Origin: Providencia alcalifaciens
GTDB lineage: Bacteria; Pseudomonadota; Gammaproteobacteria; Enterobacterales; Enterobacteriaceae
NCBI RefSeq assembly: GCF_915403165.1
Contig: NZ_OU659204.1
Span: 1,302,001 to 1,366,000, forward strand
DNA: 64,000 bases
Direction of reading: 5' to 3'
Position numbers and translations under genes: made by a program. The notes below the pieces were generated by a model, which searched no databases, was not told the origin of the DNA, and worked only from the letters and a program-made list of their open reading frames with translations. This document shows, piece by piece, positions 19,937 to 29,125 of this stretch (position 1 is the stretch's first letter; the number at the start of each line of letters is the position of its first letter).

Positions 19937-22900
19937 TTGAACGCGGAAAATTTCGCTCACTGACGCTGGTGAACTGGAACGGCTTTTTTGCTCGTACTTT
20001 TGACCTTGATGAATTAGTCACCACCCTGTCAGGGGGAAATGGTGCGGGTAAATCCACCACCATGGCAGCCTTTATTACCGCCATGATCCCTGACTTAACG
20101 TTACTGCATTTCCGTAATACCACAGAAGCAGGAGCTACTTCAGGTTCCCGTGATAAAGGCCTACACGGAAAACTGCGTCCAGGAGTCTGTTATGCGGTGC
20201 TGGATGTTTTAAACTCTAAACATCAACGGGTTATGGTCGGTGTTCGCTTACAGCAAGTAGCGGGACGCGATAAAAAAGTTGATATCAAACCGTTTATGAT
20301 CCAAGGCGTGCCATTAGCCACAGTGCCTACGGAAGTGTTAACGGAAGTGTTTGAAGAGCGCCAAGCTAAAGTTATTCCATTGAATGACCTGAAAGAGCGC
20401 GTAGAAAAACAAGAAGGCATTCAATTTAAGCAATTTAACTCGATCACAGACTACCACTCAGTATTATTCGAATTGGGTGTACTGCCAAAACGTCTGCGTT
20501 CAGCGGGGGATCGTAGTAAATATTACCGTTTGATTGAAGCCTCCTTATATGGCGGTATTTCCAGTGCAATCACTCGCTCACTGCGTGATTATTTATTACC
20601 GGAAAACAGCGGCGTACGTAAAGCATTCCAAGATATGGAATCGGCATTACGTGAAAACCGTTTAACGCTGGAAGCCATCCGCGTTACACAATCTGACCGT
20701 GATTTATTCAAACATTTGATCAGCGAAGCCACAGACTATGTATCTGCGGACTATATGCGTCACTCGAATGAACGTCGAATTCACTTAGATGCAGCATTAG
20801 CCGCTCGTAACGAACTGTATAGCAACCGCAAACAACTGCGCGTTGAACAAATTCGTAGTGTGGAAATGGCGCGTGAATTAAATGAACAAAATGAAGCGTC
20901 GACGGAAATCGAAGCCGACTACCAAGCGGCAAGTGACCACTTAAATCTGGTGCAAGCTGCGTTACGCCATCAAGAAAAAATTGACCGCTACCAAGCCGAT
21001 ATTGAAGAGCTGACTTATCGCCTTGAAGAACAAAGCGAAGTTGTCGCTGAAGCCACAGAGAAACACGAAGAGCTTGATTCTCGTGCACAAGCCGCTGAAA
21101 TTGAAGTGGATGAGCTGAAAAACCAGCTTGCAGATTACCAGCAAGCGCTTGATGTACAGCAAACTCGTGCGATTCAATATCAGCAAGCACTTCATGCCTT
21201 AAACCGTGCTCGTGAACTCTGCCAGCTGCCTGATCTTACCATTGAGAACGTGGATGAATGGCTGGAAACCTTTGAAGCCAAAGAGCAGCAAGCTACAGAA
21301 GCCTTGCTTACCTTAGAGCAAAAAATGAGCGTGGCGGATGCGGCTCATAGCCAGTTTGAGCAGGCGTATCAGCTGGTGAAAATCATGTTAGGTGATGTGA
21401 GCCGTGGGGATGCGTATACACAAGCGCGTTCATTACTGCGTGACTGGTCATCGCAACAACATTTAGCAGAGCGTGTTCAGCCGCTGCGTATGCAATTATC
21501 TGAACTGCAACAGCGTTTAGATAGCCAGCGTAGTGCCGAAAAATTACTGAGCGAATTCTGTAAACGTTATGGCCAAAGTGTCGAGCCGGATGAGCTTGAT
21601 GCCTTGATGACAGAGTTAGAAATTCTGCAAGAAGAGTTAAGTACAGGCGTTAGTGAAAGCGGCGAAAAACGCATGCAAATGCGCCAAGAACTGGAGCAGA
21701 TCCGCCAGCGTATCAGCCAGCTTTCCGCTAAAGCGCCTGCGTGGATTATGGCGCAAGAAGCACTGACTCAACTCAATGAACAATCGGGTGAAACTTTCGA
21801 AAATAGCACTGAAGTGACTGAATTTATGCAGCAACTTCTTGAGCAAGAAAGGGAAATTACGGTTGAACGTGATGAAGTTGCAGCGCAGCGTCGTGATCTC
21901 GATAAGCAAATCGAACGTTTAAGCCAGCCAAGTGGTGCCGAAGATGGGCGTATGCTGGCACTGGCAGAGCGCTTTAATGGCGTGCTGTTATCTGAAATCT
22001 ACGACGATATTACCATCGAAGATGCGGCTTACTTCTCCGCACTTTATGGACCGGCTCGTCATGGTATCGTGGTACAAGATTTGGCCGTGGTTCGTGAACA
22101 GCTAGAAAATTTACAAGATTGCCCTGATGATGTGTATTTTATCGAGGGGGATCCATCTTCATTTGATGACAGCGTTTTTGATGCTCAAGAGTTTGAAAAT
22201 GCAGTATTAGTCCGTTCATCAGAGCGTCAGTGGCGTTATTCTCGCTATCCAGAATTACCGTTATTTGGTCGAGCTGCCCGTGAGAGTCATTTAGAGTCAC
22301 TGAGTGCCGAGCGTGATGAATTAGCGGAGCGTTATGCGACCTTGTCGTTTGATGTGCAAAAAATTCAGCGTGCTCACCAAGCATTTAGCCGTTTTATCGG
22401 TCAGCATATTTCAGTTGCGTTTGAAGCGGATCCTGAAGCTGAAATTCGTACATTAAATCAAAAACGTACTGAATTAGAGCGTGGATTGAACCAATTTGAA
22501 GAGCAAACCCAGCAACAACGCCAACAGTTTGCTCAAGGCAAAGAAAACTTACTGGCATTAAACCGTCTATTACCTCAAGTGAATTTGTTGATGGATGAAA
22601 CGCTGGTGGATCGCGTTGAAGAGATCCGCGAAGAGCTTTCAGAAGCTGAAGAAGCGGCACATTTCATCAATAAACATGGTAATAATCTGGCGAAATTAGA
22701 GCCGATTGTGACGGTGTTACTCAGCGATCCTGAGCAACATGATCAACTGCGTAAAGATTATGAATTGGCGAAACATACCCAGCAAAATGCGAAGCAACAA
22801 GCATTTTCCTTGGTGGAAGTGGCACAGCGTCGCGCGCACTTTAGTTACAGTGATTCGACGGGAATGGTCAATGAAAATGCGGACTTGAATGAAAAACTGC

Positions 22901-24372
22901 GCAAGCGTTTAGAACATGCAGAAGCAGATAGAACTCGTGCCCGTGAGCTATTACGTCAGCAACAAGCGCAAAGCACTCAATATCATCAAGTTCTGGCATC
23001 GCTGCGCAGTTCATTCGACACCAAACAAGAAATGTTGAAAGAACTTGAAGCAGAAATGCAAGAAATGGGCGTGAAAGCGGATCCAGATGCGCAAGAGCGA
23101 GCCAGCATTCGCCGTGATGAATTACATCAATCTGTTATGGCAAACCGTAGCCGCATCAACCAGTTAGAAAAACAACTGACGTTATGTGAAGCGGAAATGG
23201 ATAACCTGCAAAAACGCCTGCGTAAGCTGGAAAAAGATTATTACCAAATCCGTGAGCAAGTCGTGATGGCGAAAGCGGGCTGGTGTGCGGTGATGCGCTT
23301 GGTGAAAGATAATGGCGTTGAGCGTCGTCTGCATCGCCGCGAATTGGCTTATACCGAGGGTGATAGTTTACGTTCGATGTCGGATAAGGCGTTAGGGGCA
23401 CTGCGTTTAGCGGTGGCGGATAACGAACATCTGCGCGATGTGCTGCGCATGTCCGAAGATCCTAAGCATCCTGAACGTAAAATTCAGTTCTTTATTGCTG
23501 TTTACCAACATCTACGTGAGCGTATTCGCCAAGATATTATTCGTACCGATGACCCAATCGATGCGATTGAGCAGATGGAAATTGAGTTAGCGCGTCTGAC
23601 CGAAGAATTGACTGCCCGTGAGCAAAAACTGGCAATTAGCTCGAAAAGCGTGGCGAATATCATCCGTAAAACTATCCAGCGTGAGCAAAACCGTATTCGT
23701 ATGCTGAACCAAGGCTTACAGGCGGTGGCATTTGGTCAGGTTAAAGGGGTTAGACTGAATGTGAATATTCGCGAAAGCCACGCCTTACTGTTGAGCGTGC
23801 TATCAGAAGAGAGCGAATTGCACCAAGACTTGTTTACTAGCCAACGTTTAACCTTCTCTGAAGCGATGGCGAAACTGTATCAACGCTTGAACCCGCAGAT
23901 GGATATGGGGCAGCGTTTGCCGCAAACTATTGGTGAAGAACTGTTAGATTACCGTAACTACTTAGAGTTAGATGTTGAGGTTAACCGTGGTTCTGATGGT
24001 TGGTTAAAAGCGGAAAGCGGTGCGTTATCAACCGGTGAAGCGATCGGTACGGGGATGTCTATCTTAGTGATGGTCGTTCAGAGTTGGGAAGAAGAAGCCC
24101 GCAGACTGCGTGCGAAAGATATCATTCCATGTCGTTTACTGTTCTTGGATGAAGCGGCGCGTTTGGATGCCAAATCTATCGCGACTCTGTTCGAATTATG
24201 TGACCGACTGGAAATGCAGCTAATCATTGCAGCGCCGGAAAACATTAGCCCAGAGAAAGGAACGACATATAAACTGGTGCGTAAAGTGACCGGTAATACA
24301 GAACATGTTCACGTCGTTGGGTTGAAAGGTTTTGGTCAGGATAATCCTGCTCCGCAAGCATTACCTCAATAA
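19933..24372 (+). CDS. mukB: Chromosome partition protein MukB (SMC-like ATPase)
   Basis: 1479 residues (E. coli 1486). MukB is the SMC-like ATPase of the MukBEF complex that organises and segregates the chromosome. Walker [10 protein letters not shown] lies at residues 34-42 (K40). Long heptad-rich coiled coils with the hinge in between fill about 280-1200. The C-terminal head has the [11 protein letters not shown] signature and Walker [12 protein letters not shown]. The acidic tail of mukE and the ATGA overlap suggest tight co-translation. The gene is intact. Confidence 0.98.
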   Translation: MIERGKFRSLTLVNWNGFFARTFDLDELVTTLSGGNGAGKSTTMAAFITAMIPDLTLLHFRNTTEAGATSGSRDKGLHGKLRPGVCYAVLDVLNSKHQRVMVGVRLQQVAGRDKKVDIKPFMIQGVPLATVPTEVLTEVFEERQAKVIPLNDLKERVEKQEGIQFKQFNSITDYHSVLFELGVLPKRLRSAGDRSKYYRLIEASLYGGISSAITRSLRDYLLPENSGVRKAFQDMESALRENRLTLEAIRVTQSDRDLFKHLISEATDYVSADYMRHSNERRIHLDAALAARNELYSNRKQLRVEQIRSVEMARELNEQNEASTEIEADYQAASDHLNLVQAALRHQEKIDRYQADIEELTYRLEEQSEVVAEATEKHEELDSRAQAAEIEVDELKNQLADYQQALDVQQTRAIQYQQALHALNRARELCQLPDLTIENVDEWLETFEAKEQQATEALLTLEQKMSVADAAHSQFEQAYQLVKIMLGDVSRGDAYTQARSLLRDWSSQQHLAERVQPLRMQLSELQQRLDSQRSAEKLLSEFCKRYGQSVEPDELDALMTELEILQEELSTGVSESGEKRMQMRQELEQIRQRISQLSAKAPAWIMAQEALTQLNEQSGETFENSTEVTEFMQQLLEQEREITVERDEVAAQRRDLDKQIERLSQPSGAEDGRMLALAERFNGVLLSEIYDDITIEDAAYFSALYGPARHGIVVQDLAVVREQLENLQDCPDDVYFIEGDPSSFDDSVFDAQEFENAVLVRSSERQWRYSRYPELPLFGRAARESHLESLSAERDELAERYATLSFDVQKIQRAHQAFSRFIGQHISVAFEADPEAEIRTLNQKRTELERGLNQFEEQTQQQRQQFAQGKENLLALNRLLPQVNLLMDETLVDRVEEIREELSEAEEAAHFINKHGNNLAKLEPIVTVLLSDPEQHDQLRKDYELAKHTQQNAKQQAFSLVEVAQRRAHFSYSDSTGMVNENADLNEKLRKRLEHAEADRTRARELLRQQQAQSTQYHQVLASLRSSFDTKQEMLKELEAEMQEMGVKADPDAQERASIRRDELHQSVMANRSRINQLEKQLTLCEAEMDNLQKRLRKLEKDYYQIREQVVMAKAGWCAVMRLVKDNGVERRLHRRELAYTEGDSLRSMSDKALGALRLAVADNEHLRDVLRMSEDPKHPERKIQFFIAVYQHLRERIRQDIIRTDDPIDAIEQMEIELARLTEELTAREQKLAISSKSVANIIRKTIQREQNRIRMLNQGLQAVAFGQVKGVRLNVNIRESHALLLSVLSEESELHQDLFTSQRLTFSEAMAKLYQRLNPQMDMGQRLPQTIGEELLDYRNYLELDVEVNRGSDGWLKAESGALSTGEAIGTGMSILVMVVQSWEEEARRLRAKDIIPCRLLFLDEAARLDAKSIATLFELCDRLEMQLIIAAPENISPEKGTTYKLVRKVTGNTEHVHVVGLKGFGQDNPAPQALPQ

Positions 24373-24394
24373 TTGATTTTTGTTTTTAGATAAT

Positions 24395-24430
24395 AAAACC
24401 GACATAGGAAACTGTGTCGGTTTTTTTATT
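24395..24430 (+). terminator. Terminator after mukB
   Basis: AAAACCGACA pairs with TGTCGGTTTT across a ten-base loop and ends in a T run. Confidence 0.92.
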
Positions 24431-24579
24431 ATCTTTATATTTTTATTATCTTCATTCCCTTTAAATCATTAATAGATGACCGCAATGAGATTTGAATCTC
24501 ATTTTTATGTAATGAAAACTTTTATCATTGCAGTCCGTGAGGAGTTAATCACGAAATAAAACTATTATAAGGATCGAAC

Positions 24580-25293
24580 ATGAAGAAAATCACACTAACG
24601 TTAAGTGCAATTGCATTAGCGCTGAGCTTTACGGCAACATCTCAAGCCAAAATTCCAATGCCAGAAACAGTCAGTGCTGGGGTAACAGTTGCGGAATTAG
24701 CGGCACAACAACCGGTTCACTGGGTCTCTGTTGAGCAAATTAAACAGAGTTTAGAAGGCAAAGCGCCAATGGCGGTGGGTTTTGATATTGATGACACCGT
24801 TTTATTCTCAAGCCCAGGTTTTTACCGTGGAAAACTTGAATTCTCTCCAAATGATTTTAGCTATCTAAAAAACCCTCAATTCTGGGAAAAAATGAATAAT
24901 GAGTGGGATAAATTCAGTATGCCAAAACAAGTGGGCATCGATTTAGTTAAAATGCACTTAGAACGTGGTGATAAAGTTTACTTTATTACAGGTCGTACAC
25001 AGACTAAAACTGAAACTGTGACTCAATATGTGCAAGAAGGTATGAGAATTCCTGCAGATAAAATGAATCCAGTCATTTTTGCTGGTGATGAACCAGGTAA
25101 AAATAATAAAGTAAGCTGGATGCGTGACCATAAATTAACTATCTATTATGGTGATGCTGATGCGGATATTGCTGCGGCTCATGAGTTAGATATTCGCGGG
25201 ATTCGTATTCTCCGAGCTTCAAACTCCTCTTACCAACCGTTGCCAAAAGCAGGTCGCTTTGGCGAGGAAGTTGTTATCAATTCCGAGTATTAA
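24580..25293 (+). CDS. aphA: Class B acid phosphatase AphA
   Basis: 237 residues, the E. coli length. A periplasmic, metal-dependent DDDD/HAD-type phosphatase that dephosphorylates nucleotides and other monoesters, and in family members also transfers phosphate. The signal peptide (residues 1-23, cut after SQA) leads to [13 protein letters not shown] with nucleophile D69 and acid D71. VTGRT/ITGRT-like and YGDADADI motifs complete the HAD set. AAGGATCG precedes the ATG. It lies between mukB and ldtD, whereas E. coli carries aphA elsewhere. Confidence 0.96.
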   Translation: MKKITLTLSAIALALSFTATSQAKIPMPETVSAGVTVAELAAQQPVHWVSVEQIKQSLEGKAPMAVGFDIDDTVLFSSPGFYRGKLEFSPNDFSYLKNPQFWEKMNNEWDKFSMPKQVGIDLVKMHLERGDKVYFITGRTQTKTETVTQYVQEGMRIPADKMNPVIFAGDEPGKNNKVSWMRDHKLTIYYGDADADIAAAHELDIRGIRILRASNSSYQPLPKAGRFGEEVVINSEY

Positions 25294-25306
25294 TATTCGA
25301 TAAAAA

Positions 25307-25347
25307 GTTAGTTAAAGGTGATTATTCGCCTTTAACTAACAAAATAG
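25307..25347 (+). terminator. Terminator after aphA
   Basis: A perfect 12-bp inverted repeat (GTTAGTTAAAGG with CCTTTAACTAAC) closed by a ten-base loop lies 13 bases after aphA. The following tail is only moderately T-rich. Confidence 0.7.
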
Positions 25348-25659
25348 TGTTTATTTATTGATGACGTATTCCTGCGATTTAATATAACTTATATTAAATT
25401 AACTCTATTGAAAGAATCAAAGACGTCAATATTTGATATGTTATATCGTTTAGTTTTGGTGGAAAACGCAAACAATTCTATTTCTCATGCTGTTTTATAA
25501 ATAGCGCTTATTTCGGAACACCTCCCTCAATAACTTTTTTCATCAATAAAGACAAAATTAGTCAATTCCTATAACATTCTTCTCAGAGTTAAATATAATC
25601 AAATAGTGTCACTATAATAAAAAATAATGTTATCCATGTAGTAACTTTAAGGTGGATGT
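25348..25659. other. AT-rich region upstream of ldtD
   Basis: 312 bases with no gene. It should carry the ldtD promoter; the ATG is preceded by AAGGTGG. GGAAAACGCAAAC near 25463 faintly recalls a CpxR repeat, which would fit the known Cpx control of ldtD in E. coli, but it is too weak to call. Confidence 0.4.
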
Positions 25660-27387
25660 ATGGCAAAGAGAAGAGTGAAAGCTCTGCAGATCTCAGTATT
25701 ATGTGGGCTGATGGCGATGCAGTTCCCTGCATTTTCCGCAGCAGAAAATACGCAGCAAAGCAGTATGGAAATTCAACAACCTCAATCAGTTGTCTCTGAA
25801 GAGGTGAGTAAAGTCACGGCAAAAGAGAGCTTGGAAAAGCTTAATGCATCTTTGCCAGCAGAAACAAAATTGGTGTTTGCGGACCAGTTGGCAAAAATTT
25901 ATGCTGACAGGCAAATGCAATTGTTATGGCAAGATGAAACTGCAATTAGCCAGTTTCAACAGCAATTAGCTGAGCTTGCCTTAGCAGGTTTCCAACCTCA
26001 ATTTAGCGAATGGTTAGTTTCATTGGAAAATAGCCAGCTGAGCGAAATGGGGCGAGATGCTATTTTATCCGACGCTATGTTGGGTTATTTACAATATCTG
26101 TCTTCCGTTGAGTCAACGGGACAATATTGGCTATACACCAGCCGTCCTTATAAAATTATTGCACCGACTGCGGTACAAATGAAACCGTGGTTAGAGGCTG
26201 AATCTGAACATCGTTTGGGTGAGTGGGTGAAGGCTCAAGCACCGAAACACACGATGTATCAACCGATGCGCAAAGAAATGCTAAAACAGCTCGCGTTGCC
26301 GGAAGATACACTAGAAATTACGGGTACAAAAGCGTTAAAACCGGGTCAAGCCAGCGATGATGTCATTACACTCCGTGAGATTTTAGTGCGAGATGGATTG
26401 TTGGAAGGCGCTGCGGTAGGTGAAGTCGTTGATGCATCCGCGCCGCCTGAAGAGATCAATAAAGTCACCGCCAATGCCCGTGTGTATAGCGATGACTTAG
26501 TGGACGCAGTGAAAAAATTTCAGCTTCAATATGGTCTAGAAGCCGATGGTGTGATTGGTAAAGGCACGCGCGTTTGGCTCAATATGCAGCCAAAACAAAA
26601 AGCGGGGCTGATGGCACTGAATATTCAGCGTTTACGGATTGTGCCTGAAAGTAGTGGTACAGGAATTTTGGTGAATATCCCTGCGTACACATTGGATTTT
26701 TATCTGAATAACGACATCATTTTGGATTCGAAAGTGATTGTGGGTCGAGCGGATCGTAAAACGCCAATTATGAGCAGCGCACTGAATAATGTGGTGATTA
26801 ACCCACCTTGGAGTGTACCAACAAGTTTGGCACGCAAGGATATCGCACCGAAAGGTAAAATGGATCCAAGCTACTTTAGCCGTAAAGGCTATACGGTTTA
26901 TTCAGGATGGGGGCAAGATGCTTATGAGATTGACCCTTATTCAATCGACTGGGAAAATATTACACCAGCGAATTTCCCTTATCGCATTCGCCAAGCACCA
27001 GGCTCAAGTAACTCTTTAGGGCGTTACAAATTTAATATGCCGAGTTCAGATGCGATTTATCTCCATGACACACCAAATCATAGCTTGTTTAATAAAAATG
27101 CGCGGGCAATCAGTTCAGGTTGTGTTCGGGTGAATAAAGCCAGTGAACTAGCAACGATTTTGCTCGGTGATGCAGGTTGGGCTCAGACTCGTATTGATGG
27201 GGCATTAAAAGAAGGCTCAACGCGTTATGTGAATATTCCAGACCGTATTCCTGTGTATCTTTACTATCAAACAGCCTGGGTTGATAAAGATCAGCAGCCG
27301 CAGTACCGGGCGGATATATATCAATATGATGGTAGTATTGATAACGCGGAAAAATATCTTCCAGCAATCAAAGCGATTTTAAAATAG
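25660..27387 (+). CDS. ldtD: L,D-transpeptidase LdtD (YcbB)
   Basis: 575 residues (E. coli 615). A periplasmic enzyme that makes 3-3 (mDap-mDap) crosslinks in peptidoglycan and can bypass beta-lactam-blocked transpeptidases. It has an N-terminal signal segment (about residues 1-27), a scaffold domain, a peptidoglycan-binding motif (DDLVDAVKKFQLQYGLEADG, about 280-300) and the YkuD catalytic domain. The catalytic pair is H469 (YLHDTPN) and C488 (SSGCVRV); their 19-residue spacing equals that of E. coli. It lies just before mepK, which acts on the crosslinks it makes. Confidence 0.96.
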   Translation: MAKRRVKALQISVLCGLMAMQFPAFSAAENTQQSSMEIQQPQSVVSEEVSKVTAKESLEKLNASLPAETKLVFADQLAKIYADRQMQLLWQDETAISQFQQQLAELALAGFQPQFSEWLVSLENSQLSEMGRDAILSDAMLGYLQYLSSVESTGQYWLYTSRPYKIIAPTAVQMKPWLEAESEHRLGEWVKAQAPKHTMYQPMRKEMLKQLALPEDTLEITGTKALKPGQASDDVITLREILVRDGLLEGAAVGEVVDASAPPEEINKVTANARVYSDDLVDAVKKFQLQYGLEADGVIGKGTRVWLNMQPKQKAGLMALNIQRLRIVPESSGTGILVNIPAYTLDFYLNNDIILDSKVIVGRADRKTPIMSSALNNVVINPPWSVPTSLARKDIAPKGKMDPSYFSRKGYTVYSGWGQDAYEIDPYSIDWENITPANFPYRIRQAPGSSNSLGRYKFNMPSSDAIYLHDTPNHSLFNKNARAISSGCVRVNKASELATILLGDAGWAQTRIDGALKEGSTRYVNIPDRIPVYLYYQTAWVDKDQQPQYRADIYQYDGSIDNAEKYLPAIKAILK

Positions 27388-27398
27388 TGACTATTACT

Positions 27399-27425
27399 CG
27401 AGGAGCTTAGGCTCCTCGATGCTAT
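27399..27425 (+). terminator. Terminator after ldtD
   Basis: An 8-bp perfect stem (CGAGGAGC with GCTCCTCG) and TTAG loop, then ATGCTATTTTC. Confidence 0.85.
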
Positions 27426-27701
27426 TTTCTGCATTAATTCCTAAATCTTCCTAACAATTCCGTTTTAATATATTTATATATTGAATGCATTGTGTTTACA
27501 TATCATCCGCAGTAAGGAATTAAAGTCGTCTTAATCGGCATGTTATAAGTGATTTCACTCACCCTTTTGCATAAAAGTGATGGATTTTCCTTAATTTACG
27601 CAATTCTTTACATAATTATACATTAAAGCTAAATATCCTTTGCTAGACTGATGAAGTTGAAATGTATATTTGATGAATAATTAACACCTGAGTTATCACC
27701 T
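27426..27701. other. Region upstream of mepK
   Basis: 276 AT-rich bases with no gene visible. It presumably holds the mepK promoter; TTGAAA-type and TATAAT-like boxes are too many to choose between. Confidence 0.4.
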
Positions 27702-28250
27702 ATGGATATGATTGATAAAAACCGCAGAAAGTGGTTGGGAATTGGTGCTGCCGCAATCGGTCTGGGACTATTACCTAATCATGTATTCGCTGCAATGAGT
27801 ACGCCACGCCCAAGAATTTTACGTTTTCAGAATTTAAATACGGGTGAATTTTTGAAGACCGAGTTTTTCGATGGTCGCCGTTATAATAAATCTGAATTAG
27901 CTCGATTAAATCACCTTTTCCGTGATTATCGCTGCGATAAAGTGAAAACGATTGATCCTAAATTATTTGACCAAATTTATTTGCTGCAAATGATGATGGG
28001 TACAAATAAACCTGTTCAGCTGATTTCGGGTTACCGTTCATTAGAAACGAATAATGAATTACGTCGTAAAAGCTCCGGTGTAGCGAAACAAAGCTATCAT
28101 ACCCGCGGGCAAGCGATGGATTTTCATATTGAAGGCTTGCAGCTAAGCAACGTTCGTAAAGCGGCATTAAAAATGAGTGCTGGCGGTGTGGGTTATTATC
28201 CGAAAAGCAATTTCATTCATATCGATACAGGTCCAGTGAGAACATGGTAA
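27702..28250 (+). CDS. mepK: Murein endopeptidase MepK (YcbK)
   Basis: 182 residues, the E. coli length. A peptidase M15-type (DUF882) endopeptidase that cleaves mDap-mDap and D-Ala-mDap crosslinks in peptidoglycan. The N terminus NRRKWLGIGAAAIGLGLL has a twin-arginine and hydrophobic core, consistent with Tat export. The zinc site shows SYHTRGQAMDFHI and FIHIDTG. The first of two close ATGs is used because it gives the family length. It neighbours ldtD and gloC. Confidence 0.95.
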   Translation: MDMIDKNRRKWLGIGAAAIGLGLLPNHVFAAMSTPRPRILRFQNLNTGEFLKTEFFDGRRYNKSELARLNHLFRDYRCDKVKTIDPKLFDQIYLLQMMMGTNKPVQLISGYRSLETNNELRRKSSGVAKQSYHTRGQAMDFHIEGLQLSNVRKAALKMSAGGVGYYPKSNFIHIDTGPVRTW

Positions 28251-28289
28251 TCTGTGCATAGGTGACACAGATTATGGAGTGATTGTTCG

Positions 28290-28937
28290 ATGAAATATAC
28301 TATTATCCCAGTAACGCCGTTTATGCAAAACTGTCAGGTTATCTGGGATGAAACCTCGATGAATGCAGTTATTGTTGATCCTGGTGGTGAGGCTGAAAAG
28401 CTGATTTCTGCCATTGAAAGCCGTGGATTAACATTAACGAAAATCTTACTTACCCACGGTCATTCTGACCATATTGGTGCCTCAGCCCCCCTTGCAAAAC
28501 ATTTCGGTGTACCGATTTATGGTCCACAGAAAGAAGATGCTTTCTGGATTGAAAACCTCGCTGAGCAAAATGCGATGTTTTATATCGGTGATTGCCCTGA
28601 TTTCACGCCAGATCATTGGCTAGAAGAAGGGGACAGCATCATGTGTGGGAACATCAAGTTTGATGTGCTGCATTGCCCTGGTCATACACCCGGCCACATT
28701 GTTTTTGTGAACCACGCTGACAAACTTATTTCCATGGGAGATGTATTGTTTAAAGGTGGTGTCGGGCGCAGTGATTTCCCTCGCGGTAATCATCAAGATC
28801 TTATCGCATCGATTAAAAACAAGTTGCTGCCTCTTGGCGATGATTATCACTTTATTCCGGGGCACGGCCCGATGTCCACATTAGGACATGAACGGATTAG
28901 TAATCCTTTTTTACAGGATGAATTACCGGTTTGGTGA
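28290..28937 (+). CDS. gloC: Hydroxyacylglutathione hydrolase GloC (YcbL)
   Basis: 215 residues, the E. coli length. A metallo-beta-lactamase-fold type II glyoxalase that hydrolyses S-lactoylglutathione. The metal motif THGHSDH has H56, H58, D60 and H61; further ligands appear in [15 protein letters not shown] and IPGHGP. It lies 39 bases after mepK, so the two are probably co-transcribed. In E. coli the next gene is aspC; here the toxin gene intervenes. Confidence 0.95.
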   Translation: MKYTIIPVTPFMQNCQVIWDETSMNAVIVDPGGEAEKLISAIESRGLTLTKILLTHGHSDHIGASAPLAKHFGVPIYGPQKEDAFWIENLAEQNAMFYIGDCPDFTPDHWLEEGDSIMCGNIKFDVLHCPGHTPGHIVFVNHADKLISMGDVLFKGGVGRSDFPRGNHQDLIASIKNKLLPLGDDYHFIPGHGPMSTLGHERISNPFLQDELPVW

Positions 28938-28969
28938 TTTTCAGTAAATATAAATTATAGCTACATAAT

Positions 28970-28996
28970 AAAGCCCCTTATATGGGGCTTTATTAT
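28970..28996 (+). terminator. Terminator after gloC
   Basis: AAAGCCCC pairs with GGGGCTTT across TTATAT, followed by ATTATTTTT. It separates the core genes from the toxin gene. Confidence 0.92.
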
Positions 28997-29060
28997 TTTT
29001 ATTTAAAACTATCTCCTAATTAATGATTAGTCATCTAGCTATATTCTCTATCTTTGATAT

Positions 29061-29106
29061 TTTCAATTATTAATAATTGAAATTTTAATTATTAAATAAC
29101 TATTAT
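29061..29106 (+). promoter_or_regulatory. Candidate toxin promoter with a 22-bp palindromic operator
   Basis: Bases 29061-29082 form a perfect 22-bp palindrome (half-site TTTCAATTATT). Its right end supplies TTGAAA (29077-29082), a 5/6 match to a -35 box. TATTAT at 29101-29106, 18 bases on, is a 5/6 match to a -10. A repressor on the palindrome would block the -35 box. The start site would fall close to the AGAGG at 29116-29120, leaving a very short leader. The DNA is AT-rich, which raises the chance of accidental symmetry. Confidence 0.4.
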
Positions 29107-29125
29107 CTATATATCAGAGGTATAA

